DNA of 5,100 bases, from the NCBI GenBank assembly GCA_049515175.1, contig JBEKUI010000394.1:1-5100 (forward strand). Reading direction: 5' to 3'. Within the stretch, counting starts at the first letter, position 1. Each line of letters starts with the position of its first letter. The notes beneath the pieces are model-generated. The model had not been told where the DNA came from and ran no database searches. It worked only from the letters and a program-made list of their open reading frames with translations. A program made the position numbers and the translations under genes. Shown here one piece after another: positions 1 through 4,961 of the stretch. Source of the DNA: JACQNR01 sp049515175 (GTDB lineage: Bacteria; Acidobacteriota; Terriglobia; UBA7540).

Positions 1-194
1 GCTCCTTCCATGTCGGGGAAAATCCCGGCACTATCTTCCTTATGGAGGAGGCGAGAAACGTTCTCAATGAGTACCCAACGAGGTCGTAGTTCTTGAATGA
101 TGCGCAAGTACTCAAACCAGAGGCCGCTGCGCTTTGTGTGGCATTCTGCCGTCCCGATCCCTTCCCCCTTCCCTACGCAAGAAATTTGCTGGCA
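1..194 (-). pseudogene. C5-cytosine DNA methyltransferase remnant, N-terminus missing, runs off the left edge
   Basis: Reading the minus strand from 194 down to 1 gives a continuous frame. It begins at the Cys-Gln-Gln-Ile-Ser (catalytic PCQ-like loop, motif IV), continues through GKGEGIG and SGLWFEYLRIIQELRPRW, and reaches VLIENVSRLL. The ENV triplet is the hallmark of motif VI of C5 DNA methyltransferases, which methylate cytosine C5 using S-adenosylmethionine. The roughly 70 residues that should precede the Cys, with motif I (FxGxGG), are not found in any frame between 195 and 415. The frame upstream of the Cys reads unrelated sequence, has no ATG/GTG/TTG start, and meets stops around 315-350. 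The fragment lies in the -1 frame relative to the end of the small gene at 173-331, which it overlaps. I interpret it as a 5'-truncated remnant; the C-terminal half lies outside the window. A split methyltransferase using programmed frameshifting is possible, but no convincing slippery site is seen. Confidence 0.72.
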
Positions 195-331
195 TTTTGA
201 GCTTCTGGAGCAGTTCCCGAAGTCGGAATCGCGGGGGCTGCGAGCGGCACCGCCTTGGCGGTCTGAATGTCCAACGCATTGCGGAGCAGGGATGCGTGTT
301 CCTGTGAAATCTTAGGGGGTTCCTCAGGCAT
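173..331 (-). CDS. Small hypothetical protein, 52 aa
   Basis: This is a 52-residue frame starting with MPEEPPKISQEHASLL and ending in KFLA. I do not recognise the family. The first half is charged and probably helical; the second half is rich in Ala and Pro, with no membrane segment or signal peptide. The start at 331 is chosen because a strong Shine-Dalgarno sequence, GGAGGAG (335-341), sits just upstream, and because a TTGACA/TACATT promoter (362-390) would place the transcript start near 355. The in-frame ATG at 415 lies upstream of that promoter and has no such support. The gene's 3' end overlaps the methyltransferase remnant in another frame, so the present C-terminus may itself be a junction product. 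It could be a small regulator or leader gene of the modification locus, but nothing in the sequence proves a function. Confidence 0.5.
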   Translation of the reverse strand: MPEEPPKISQEHASLLRNALDIQTAKAVPLAAPAIPTSGTAPEAQNASKFLA

Positions 332-361
332 TTTCTCCTCCGCGTGCCTAGAGCACAACCC

Positions 362-390
362 AATGTACGCGCGGCTGAGTGGGTTGTCAA
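362..390 (-). promoter_or_regulatory. Sigma70-type promoter for the small minus-strand gene
   Basis: On the minus strand, TTGACA (385-390, perfect -35) is followed by a 17-nt spacer and TACATT (362-367, 4 of 6 matches to -10). The predicted transcript would start near 355 and give a leader of about 24 nt carrying GGAGGAG before the ATG at 331. The position relative to the SD and start codon supports the assignment. A perfect TATAAT hexamer also lies at 395-400 on the same strand, but it has no matching -35 element at the right distance. Confidence 0.6.
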
Positions 391-396
391 GAGAAT

Positions 397-468
397 TATA
401 TCCTACATAAGTCATATATCATGTGTATCCACGTATATCCCCGTGTAGCCTGTGTATCCTGTGTAACT
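397..468. repeat. Short direct-repeat array (GTGTATCC-like, 9-10 bp period) upstream of a promoter
   Basis: Imperfect copies of GTGTATCC occur at 423-430, 433-440 (GTATATCC), 443-450 (GTGTAGCC), 452-459 (GTGTATCC) and 461-468 (GTGTAACT). Their start-to-start distances are 10, 10, 9 and 9 bp. A looser copy, TATATCC, lies at 397-403. The array sits immediately upstream of the minus-strand -35 box at 385-390, so the copies lie on nearly the same face of the helix. Tandem short repeats in this position are typical of binding sites for cooperatively acting transcription regulators. Replication iterons are the main alternative, but no Rep gene is seen. Confidence 0.5.
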
Positions 469-516
469 TGTCATGCCCTATCCGAACGGGACGCGCATAG
501 GTGGCAGAAGACGAGG

Positions 517-542
517 AATCCGACCGTGCGCTCGGTCGGGTT
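517..542. repeat. Inverted repeat, 10-bp stem
   Basis: AATCCGACCG (517-526) and CGGTCGGGTT (533-542) form a stem of ten pairs, one of them G-T, around a 6-nt loop. No run of T follows on the plus strand, so a canonical intrinsic terminator is not supported. It could be an operator or a weak terminator between the flanking units. Confidence 0.4.
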
Positions 543-828
543 GTCTGCTTTGCGGGGGACCATGCCATGGGGGGAGCATGGCCAAGGGAAGCATCGCCGG
601 TCCAGTTCCTGCATTTTGACTTCTCCGGATCTCCTCAAAAACTTGCGGGTCTCTAAAAATTCCTAACTGGAGCCGCGAAAATCGAGTATTCAGGTACTTG
701 GGGGAGTTTGTCTCCGAACATCTATCGCGCCAGGGGACGCCGTGGGGCTCGGGAACCGGCCACATTACCTTTGGTCTCATCAGAGCCCATCAATGCCCAG
801 CTGCCGCCCCACTGATCTTTGCTCAGTC

Positions 829-854
829 CCGGTGAGATGAGGAATCTCGACCGG
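829..854. repeat. Inverted repeat with one bulge, possible terminator or operator
   Basis: CCGGTGAGAT (829-838) pairs with ATCTC (844-848) plus ACCGG (850-854), leaving one unpaired G at 849 and a 5-nt loop. About five bases later a T-rich stretch begins (859-873). It resembles an imperfect plus-strand terminator, or a regulatory dyad about 115 bp upstream of the helix-turn-helix gene. Confidence 0.35.
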
Positions 855-936
855 TGAGGTTTTGCGTTTATTTGGGTATTAGTGGTTTGGCAAAATAACC
901 GAGGAGTTCACTCGTTGTTATCCTGTCAAACCTTCT

Positions 937-953
937 GACCAGGTGCGCTGGTC
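937..953. promoter_or_regulatory. Perfect dyad just upstream of the helix-turn-helix gene
   Basis: GACCAG (937-942) and CTGGTC (948-953) form a perfect 6-bp inverted repeat around GTGCG. It ends one base before the AGAGG ribosome-binding-site candidate (955-959) of the gene at 968. This is a natural position for an autoregulatory operator, or for an RNA hairpin that affects access to the ribosome binding site. No matching promoter hexamers could be assigned with confidence. Confidence 0.4.
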
Positions 954-967
954 CAGAGGCAAACCGA

Positions 968-1303
968 GTGATGTCGGAGCAAGCCAATTCGTCTGAACTT
1001 TGCCCGAGGCACCGCCGTCCTGACGCCTTGTCCATTTCGGAGGTTGCTTCCCTGTTTGGACTCTCAGAGGATGCGGTCTTGGATTTGGTGGATCGTCGCC
1101 GTCCGCCTGTCCGCCAAGACTTCTTTTCGGTCGGAGAACTGGCCAGGCGATGGCGGTGCTCGCGAGGAAGCGTGTACAATCGGCTCCGGGCTGCGGGTGC
1201 AAAGGTGCTGGATTTCGCGCCCCCTGGCAAGAGAGGCAAAAAAGCCGTGTCCGCCAGCACCGTGTTGCAAATAGAAAGTCGGCACACGAGGCGTCTATGT
1301 TGA
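968..1303 (+). CDS. Small tandem helix-turn-helix DNA-binding protein, excisionase/regulator-like
   Basis: This encodes 111 aa from GTG 968 (110 aa from the adjacent ATG at 971). AGAGG at 955-959 is 8 nt before the GTG, so GTG 968 is slightly preferred. Two helix-turn-helix-like segments are visible. One is at about residues 21-45 (LSISEVASLFGLSEDAVLDL). A stronger one, at about residues 52-75 (FFSVGELARRWRCSRGSVYN), follows the MerR/excisionase pattern of hydrophobic strand, 'ELARRW', turn and recognition helix. The C-terminal part is basic (GKRGKK) with an 'SASTVLQIE' segment that resembles the last strand-helix of Xis-type winged helices. The size, and the integrase on the same strand some 280 bp downstream, suggest a recombination directionality factor or element regulator. 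That role is inferred; a plain transcription regulator is equally possible. Confidence 0.65.
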   Translation: MMSEQANSSELCPRHRRPDALSISEVASLFGLSEDAVLDLVDRRRPPVRQDFFSVGELARRWRCSRGSVYNRLRAAGAKVLDFAPPGKRGKKAVSASTVLQIESRHTRRLC

Positions 1304-1489
1304 TTCCTCTTAGTAGAAAGTCGATCGCCTATCTTTCCTGACCGCGGTCCACAACCCAAGACGGCGGCTCAAGACTGAGTCATCTTCGCTGCATCGTGAA
1401 ACACTTGCGCTGACTGAGGCTTGCGATGTGTATGTCGGTATGAAAGACTTGGCAGAAACGGACGATCGTGGCTGAATACCCGGCAACGA
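1304..1489. other. Spacer between the helix-turn-helix gene and the integrase leader
   Basis: No gene is seen here. A 10-bp direct repeat, TAGAAAGTCG, occurs at 1272-1281 (inside the end of the preceding gene) and again at 1314-1323, 42 bp apart. It could be a binding site for a recombination protein, or chance. Confidence 0.3.
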
Positions 1490-1585
1490 ATGACGCGGAC
1501 GAACCTCTCAACACCCGCAAGGCTCAGGGTGATCGAACGCATCCGGCGCTTCATCGACGAAGGGTTAAGGAAAGGGGGAGTTTGA
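1490..1585 (+). CDS. Possible 31-aa leader ORF directly before the integrase
   Basis: The ORF starts at ATG 1490 and stops at TGA 1583-1585, one base before the integrase ATG at 1587. The peptide begins MTRTNLSTPARLR, continues into a predicted amphipathic basic helix (VIERIRRFIDEGLRKG), and ends in GV. Its stop overlaps the region just after the integrase ribosome binding site (AGGGGGAG, 1573-1580), an arrangement compatible with translational coupling. No clear ribosome binding site precedes ATG 1490. In the same region, a GTG at 1468 opens a different frame (VAEYPATNDADEP...), so a frameshifted or degraded small gene cannot be excluded. I do not recognise a family. Confidence 0.3.
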   Translation: MTRTNLSTPARLRVIERIRRFIDEGLRKGGV

Positions 1586-1586
1586 C

Positions 1587-2681
1587 ATGCTCACGACCCG
1601 TAAGCGCGGCAAGAGTTTTCATGTTGATTTCTTCTCTGGGCCTACTCGACTTCGGGGGCCGTTGGGAACACGCAACCAAGACGCAGCCCTTCGCCTTTCC
1701 CACCGGCTTGAGACTGCGCTTTCCGAGGGTGCCGACTCGAAGTTGTGGCCGGAACTCAAGGCGGCCCTTCCCGAGTTAACGTTTTCACGATTCGCGGATT
1801 TTACCGGCGTGAAGGAACAGAAGTTGCCCACGTGGGAACGTTTGTGCGAAGCGTTCGAAGCCCACCTGGTCCAGCGGGTGAGCTTGGGCAAGCTGCGGGA
1901 ATCCACGGCGTCCCGGTATCGGGTGACTGTCCGGGACTTCGGCGTATTTCTCGAAGAACGGAAAATCACCCTGTTGCGGGACATAGACAGGCCCCTGGTA
2001 GAGAGTTTCAAAGCATGGCGAGTCCAGCGCATCAAGCAAAAGAAATTCTCACGCGGAGCGACCGGTCTTATTTTGGATGCGGCCATCTTGCATCGGCTTT
2101 TCTCGTTTGCCGTGGAAAACGAATGGACTCTCAAAAATCCCGTCCGAATGGAAGGCAGACCCGGTGAGAATCCCCAAGGTGGGGCCGAACCTTTCACGGG
2201 GGATGACTTGACCCGATTGCGAGGTCACGCGGGAGATGACTTGCTCGCGTTCCTCCTACTGCGGTGGACGGGGCTACGCGGTGGCGATGCTGTCACACTG
2301 ACTTGGAGGGAAGTCCACCTGGACACAAAAGAAGTCGAGCGAGTGACGCAGAAGAGGGGAAAGAAAGTCATCCTGCCCATTCACACGGAATTGCTGTTCG
2401 CGCTGGAAGCGGAGCGGGAGCGGCAGAACCCCCAGACCACCGACCGCGTTTTGATGAATCCTTCGACCGGCACCCCGCTGACCCGGCCACGATTGTACGA
2501 ACGCATGTTGGCTCTTGGCCATCGCGCCGGAGTATTACACCCCCTTCGTTCGGGAACTCCGGGAGCGGGTCCGCGCAATCTTGGAGTCCGACGCTGGATT
2601 AGAAAGCGCGTTGCCGACCGACCGTGTAAAATTTTCCGTCACACCTGTGTCACAATCGAGGGGCACAATTCAGTGATGTGA
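1587..2681 (+). pseudogene. Tyrosine recombinase/integrase with internal deletion and frameshift
   Basis: This is a phage-type integrase. It has an N-terminal arm-binding-like region (about 1-65), a SAM-like core-binding domain (about 82-190), then the catalytic domain. Box I is present as RWTGLRGGD, with the catalytic Arg at 231, and the beta-hairpin Lys is around 256 (TQKRGKK). After 'LGHRAGV' (about 2515-2532) homology stops: the HxxR box II and the following catalytic His/Trp are missing. The other frame, from 2530 to the TGA at 2674-2676, instead reads EYYTPFVRELRERVRAILES. That is the normal C-terminal tail with the nucleophilic Tyr. So roughly 40 codons appear to have been deleted, with a change of frame. 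The current product would be 364 aa ending at 2681 with a nonsense C-terminus. The start is supported by AGGGGGAG at 1573-1580. The gene points toward the 3' end of rnpB, and its stop is about 20 bp away. It should be catalytically dead. Confidence 0.85.
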
Positions 2682-2700
2682 CAGAAAACAAAGAAGAAAA

Positions 2701-3182
2701 GCGCGAACAAGCCTGTAAGCCGAATTCTGTTCCCCGGCTTGCGCCGGGGCGACGATCATTCCTCTAGTCCCGCCATTGCTGGCGGGCTCCAGCGACCTAC
2801 CCGAGAGTTGCCTGTCGTCACTCACCGCTGTTCGCGGCGGAGCGGCGGCATTGCGGAGCGGGCCACTCCTCCTCTCCTATTTGGTCTTGCTCCGTGTGGG
2901 GTTTGCCCTGCCCCGGGCCTCACGGTCCGCGCGGTGCGCTCTTACATTAAGGCCACCGAAGCGGCCCGCACCTTTTCACCCTTATTCGTCGACAGACGAA
3001 CGGTATATTTTCTGTGGCACTTTCCGTGCCGGCGGCGTACGTCCCTTGCGGGAATCCCCCGCCAACCCTCGCCGTTAGCGAGCACACTGCCCTGCGGAGT
3101 TCGGACTTTCCTCTCCCCCTTCCATGCCAACCCGCCGAAGCGGGCGCTCGGACGGGGCAGCGATCGCCCGGCTTGCTCGCGC
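2701..3182 (-). ncRNA. rnpB: RNase P RNA (bacterial A-type)
   Basis: This is the catalytic RNA subunit of RNase P, which removes 5' leaders from pre-tRNA. The minus strand carries the conserved blocks in order. GGGGGAGAGGAAAGTCCG (3102-3119) is the 5' P3/P4 region. CGAATAAGGGTGAAA lies around 2973-2987. AAGAGCGCACCGCG is followed by GGGCAAACCCC and CGGAGCAAGACCAAATAGG (2876-2894). The 3' block is AACAGAATTCGGCTTACAGGC (2711-2731), whose ACAGA and GGCTTA complete P4 and the 3' core. The ends are set by helix P1: GCGCGAGCAAGCC (3170-3182) pairs with GGCTTGTTCGCGC (2701-2713), 13 pairs with one G-U. At 482 nt it is somewhat longer than typical A-type RNAs, with long peripheral helices. Downstream of P1 the minus strand is T-rich (about 2681-2700, TTTTCTTCTTTGTTTT), which may help termination. 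The promoter is at 3190-3218. Confidence 0.97.
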
Positions 3183-3189
3183 AACTTTC

Positions 3190-3218
3190 ATGATAGTCTC
3201 GTAGAGGGTCAGGGTCAA
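3190..3218 (-). promoter_or_regulatory. rnpB promoter
   Basis: On the minus strand, TTGACC (3213-3218) and TATCAT (3190-3195) are separated by exactly 17 nt. Transcription predicted about 7 nt downstream of the -10 would start at, or within a few bases of, the P1 5' strand at 3182. This matches the end deduced independently from P1 pairing. It is consistent with a strong housekeeping sigma promoter. Confidence 0.8.
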
Positions 3219-3219
3219 A

Positions 3220-3258
3220 CCGCGAGTCGCGGATGAAAGGGCGCCATGCATCGCGCCC
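3220..3258. repeat. Two GC-rich dyads in the divergent rnpB/peptidase intergenic region
   Basis: CCGCGA-G-TCGCGG (3220-3232) is a perfect palindrome two bases upstream of the rnpB -35. GGGCGC-(8 nt)-GCGCCC (3239-3258) is a second perfect inverted repeat. They lie between the divergent rnpB and metallopeptidase units and could be operators or hairpins in the peptidase leader. They also overlap the most upstream potential start codon of the peptidase (3233), which argues against that start. Confidence 0.4.
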
Positions 3259-3337
3259 GCTGGCTCGGAGCTGCCTCGTCGCGAGCAGAACCATGCGCAG
3301 TCGGAATCAAGATTCCACATTCAATCTTCGAGCTTCC

Positions 3338-4651
3338 ATGTTCCAGTTTCCGGTTCCCGGCTTTGTCGCGGCACTTCTGGTGCTCGCTCTGGCAGCGCCC
3401 GCCGTCTCAGCCCAAAACTCTTCGCCGCAGGCGGCCGCGCCACCCGCCCCGCCCAAGGCGGAGTCGCTTCTCGCTACCGCCGACGAAGTCTTGCAGGAGA
3501 TGAGCAAAATCACCGGCCTGCCCATCAAAGGTCCGCTCAAGAAACTCATCCTCTCCCGCACCGAGATCCGCAAGTTCCTGGAAGAGAATCTGGACGAAGA
3601 ATACACGCCGCCACAAATCCACAAGGAGGAGGCGCAGCTCAAGGCCTTCGGTGTGGTCTCGAAGGAATTCGATCTGCGGAAATTCCTCCTCTCCTTTTAC
3701 ACCGAGCAGGCGGCGGGCGCCTACGACCCGCACCGTAAGACAATGTTCATCGCCGACTGGCCCGCCGAGGAGATGCAGCGTCTGGTGCTCGCCCACGAAC
3801 TGACCCACGCGCTCCAGGACCAGAACTTCGATCTCCTCCAGTTCATGGGCGCCCAGCGCGCCAACGACGACGCCTCGGGCGCGCGGCAGGCGATTATGGA
3901 AGGCCACGCCACCGCCGCCATGATGCAGAAGATGATTGGCAACGTTCCGCTCACCGCGCTGCCTTCGCTCCAGCCCATGATGGAGTCGGTCGTCCATCAG
4001 CAGTACGCGGAGTTTCCCGCCTTCACCGCCGCTCCCTACTTCCTGCGCATCGAGGCGCTTTTCCCCTACGTTCAGGGAATGGGATTCGTGCAGGCGGCGC
4101 TCGGCCAAGGCGGATGGGAAAAACTCAACGCCGTGTTTGCCCACCCTCCCTCCACCACCAAAGAGATCTTTGAGCCGAGTTTCTACCTTGAGAAGCGATC
4201 CCTTCCGGCGATGACGCTGGCTCGCCCGCCGATGCTGGAAGGGGCCGCTGGTCTGCACGTGCTCACCGAAAACACTCTCGGCGAGCTCGGCTATTACGCG
4301 CTCCTCGGCCAGTTCCTCTCCGAGGCGGAAGCGAAGTCCGTGGCCCCGAACTGGCTCGCCGACCGCTACATCATCTATGAGAGCCAGCGCGACGGCCGGC
4401 TGGCGCTCGTGGCGCGCACGCGCTGGAGCGATCCGGAACAGGCTCTTACCTTCTTCCGCGATTACCACACCCTGCTTACCAAGAAATATCCCGAACTCGC
4501 GCCCGATCCGCGCTCTTCCACGGATCTGTTCGTGGGCGCAGCCGCCAGCGGCCAGATCATTCTGCTGCGCAAAGGCGATGAATGCCTCTGGGCCGAGGGC
4601 GTGCCCGCCGCACAAACCGATGCCGTTTTGAATTGGCTGCGCTCGCTCTAG
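3338..4651 (+). CDS. Secreted HExxH zinc metallopeptidase-like protein, 437 aa
   Basis: From ATG 3338 the protein has a clear Sec signal peptide: MFQFPVPGF, a hydrophobic core (VAALLVLALAAP), and an AVSA|Q cleavage site after residue 25. No lipobox Cys is present, so it is probably periplasmic or secreted. A Pro/Ala-rich linker (about 26-45) precedes the domain. The zinc site is HELTH at residues 153-157 within LVLAHELTHALQDQNFDL. The likely third ligand lies in MEGHAT (Glu188), the gluzincin-like arrangement with the Glu about 31 residues after the HExxH motif. A later segment, PYVQGMGFVQAAL...GGW...HPPSTTKEIFEP (about residues 240-285), resembles conserved blocks in uncharacterised bacterial proteins of this kind. 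Substrate is unknown. In-frame ATGs at 3233 and 3293 would add 35 or 15 non-signal-like residues, and 3233 overlaps a dyad, so 3338 is preferred, though no start has a strong ribosome binding site. The gene is divergent from rnpB. Confidence 0.85.
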   Translation: MFQFPVPGFVAALLVLALAAPAVSAQNSSPQAAAPPAPPKAESLLATADEVLQEMSKITGLPIKGPLKKLILSRTEIRKFLEENLDEEYTPPQIHKEEAQLKAFGVVSKEFDLRKFLLSFYTEQAAGAYDPHRKTMFIADWPAEEMQRLVLAHELTHALQDQNFDLLQFMGAQRANDDASGARQAIMEGHATAAMMQKMIGNVPLTALPSLQPMMESVVHQQYAEFPAFTAAPYFLRIEALFPYVQGMGFVQAALGQGGWEKLNAVFAHPPSTTKEIFEPSFYLEKRSLPAMTLARPPMLEGAAGLHVLTENTLGELGYYALLGQFLSEAEAKSVAPNWLADRYIIYESQRDGRLALVARTRWSDPEQALTFFRDYHTLLTKKYPELAPDPRSSTDLFVGAAASGQIILLRKGDECLWAEGVPAAQTDAVLNWLRSL

Positions 4652-4654
4652 CGC

Positions 4655-4697
4655 TGGTCCCCGTGAGCGGGACTGGCCCACAGGGATTGCCCTTGTG
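4655..4697 (+). terminator. Weak hairpins after the peptidase gene, possible terminator
   Basis: GTCCC/GGGAC (4657-4661 and 4669-4673, extendable by two G-T pairs) and CACAGGG/CCC-T-TGTG (4679-4685 and 4690-4697, one bulge) lie directly after the stop codon. Neither is followed by a good T run. The second overlaps the candidate -35 of the toxin-antitoxin promoter. This is a possible, not a firm, terminator. Confidence 0.25.
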
Positions 4698-4715
4698 CTG
4701 TCGTCGTGCTATTGT
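4687..4715 (+). promoter_or_regulatory. Candidate promoter of the toxin-antitoxin operon
   Basis: TTGCCC (4687-4692) and TATTGT (4710-4715) each match 4 of 6 consensus positions and are separated by 17 nt. They lie about 35 bp upstream of the antitoxin start. The -10 overlaps the palindrome at 4712-4722, as expected for an autorepressed toxin-antitoxin operon. Confidence 0.4.
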
Positions 4716-4729
4716 TTAACAAGTTTAAC
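4712..4729 (+). promoter_or_regulatory. Candidate operator for the ribbon-helix-helix antitoxin
   Basis: TTGTT-T-AACAA (4712-4722) is a perfect palindrome. It is also part of a direct repeat GTTTAAC (4714-4720) AA GTTTAAC (4723-4729), spaced 9 bp start to start. Ribbon-helix-helix antitoxins commonly bind such short repeated sites cooperatively to repress their own operon. The overlap with the -10 element supports this reading. Confidence 0.45.
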
Positions 4730-4748
4730 GATCCGGAGGCTCGTGGCT

Positions 4749-4961
4749 ATGTTGGGAATTCGCCTGGAAGCAACGCTGGAAAGGCGGCTGGAAAGGCTCG
4801 CCAAAAGGACAGGGCGCAGCAAGAGCTTTTATGCGCGCGAGGCCATCCGCCAGTACCTGGAAGAAAGGGAAGACTACCTCCTGGGGATCTCAGTCCTGGA
4901 GCGCAATGAGCCCACCATCAGCCTCAAACAACTGGAGCGCCGCCTTGGCCTGGCGCGTTGA
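4749..4961 (+). CDS. Ribbon-helix-helix antitoxin of a RelE/ParE-type toxin-antitoxin pair, 70 aa
   Basis: The start at ATG 4749 is chosen because GGAGG (4735-4739) lies 9 nt upstream; the ATG at 4695 would add 18 residues upstream of this site. The N-terminal part follows the ribbon-helix-helix pattern. A short strand (MLGIRLEATL) is followed by helix A (ERRLERLAKRTG), a turn with RSKSFYAREAI, and helix B ending in QYLEEREDYLLG. The C-terminal part (about 47-70, LERNEPTISLKQLERRLGL) resembles the toxin-wrapping tail of RelB/ParD-like antitoxins. The family forms dimers that bind the operon's operator and neutralise the partner toxin. The 3' end overlaps the toxin gene by 17 bp, as in a coupled operon. 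The exact subfamily (RelB, ParD or CopG-like) cannot be fixed by eye. Confidence 0.85.
   Translation: MLGIRLEATLERRLERLAKRTGRSKSFYAREAIRQYLEEREDYLLGISVLERNEPTISLKQLERRLGLAR

Larger units (their letters stand above)
391..967. other. Gene-poor stretch between the two transcription units
   Basis: I find no convincing coding region here. The open frames present on both strands lack recognisable motifs, a good ribosome binding site, or both. The stretch contains the direct-repeat array (397-468) and inverted repeats at 517-542, 560-581 (CCATGC and GCATGG around a 10-nt loop), 829-854 and 937-953. No tRNA-like fold, tRNA 3'-end fragment or copy of the rnpB 3' end was found by eye. It is probably control DNA and decayed element sequence. 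Confidence 0.5.

Noticed and set aside
397..468. CRISPR array or replication iterons
   Set aside because: The units are only 8 bp with 1-2 bp between them, so it is not CRISPR. No Rep protein or AT-rich origin accompanies them, so replication iterons are not supported.
478..780. A 100-codon minus-strand frame and an overlapping plus-strand frame (379-666)
   Set aside because: There is no ribosome binding site and no recognisable motif, the composition is Pro/Arg-rich and shadow-like, and hairpins interrupt it.
1868..2197. Minus-strand and alternate-frame ORFs inside the integrase
   Set aside because: The plus-strand frame has clear integrase core-binding and catalytic motifs; the others are shadows.
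2533..2556. HPLRSG in the current integrase frame as a box II HxxR motif
   Set aside because: The same bases read YYTPFVRE in the adjacent frame, which matches the real integrase tail, so the HPLR is a frameshift coincidence.
2739..3294. Several open frames on both strands across 2739-3294
   Set aside because: They lie within, or largely overlap, rnpB, whose conserved blocks and P1 pairing are unambiguous. The encoded peptides look random.
3407..4681. A 424-codon open frame on the minus strand opposite the peptidase
   Set aside because: It is the antisense shadow of the GC-rich peptidase gene. It is Arg/Gly/His-rich with no motifs, whereas the plus-strand frame has a signal peptide and HExxH.
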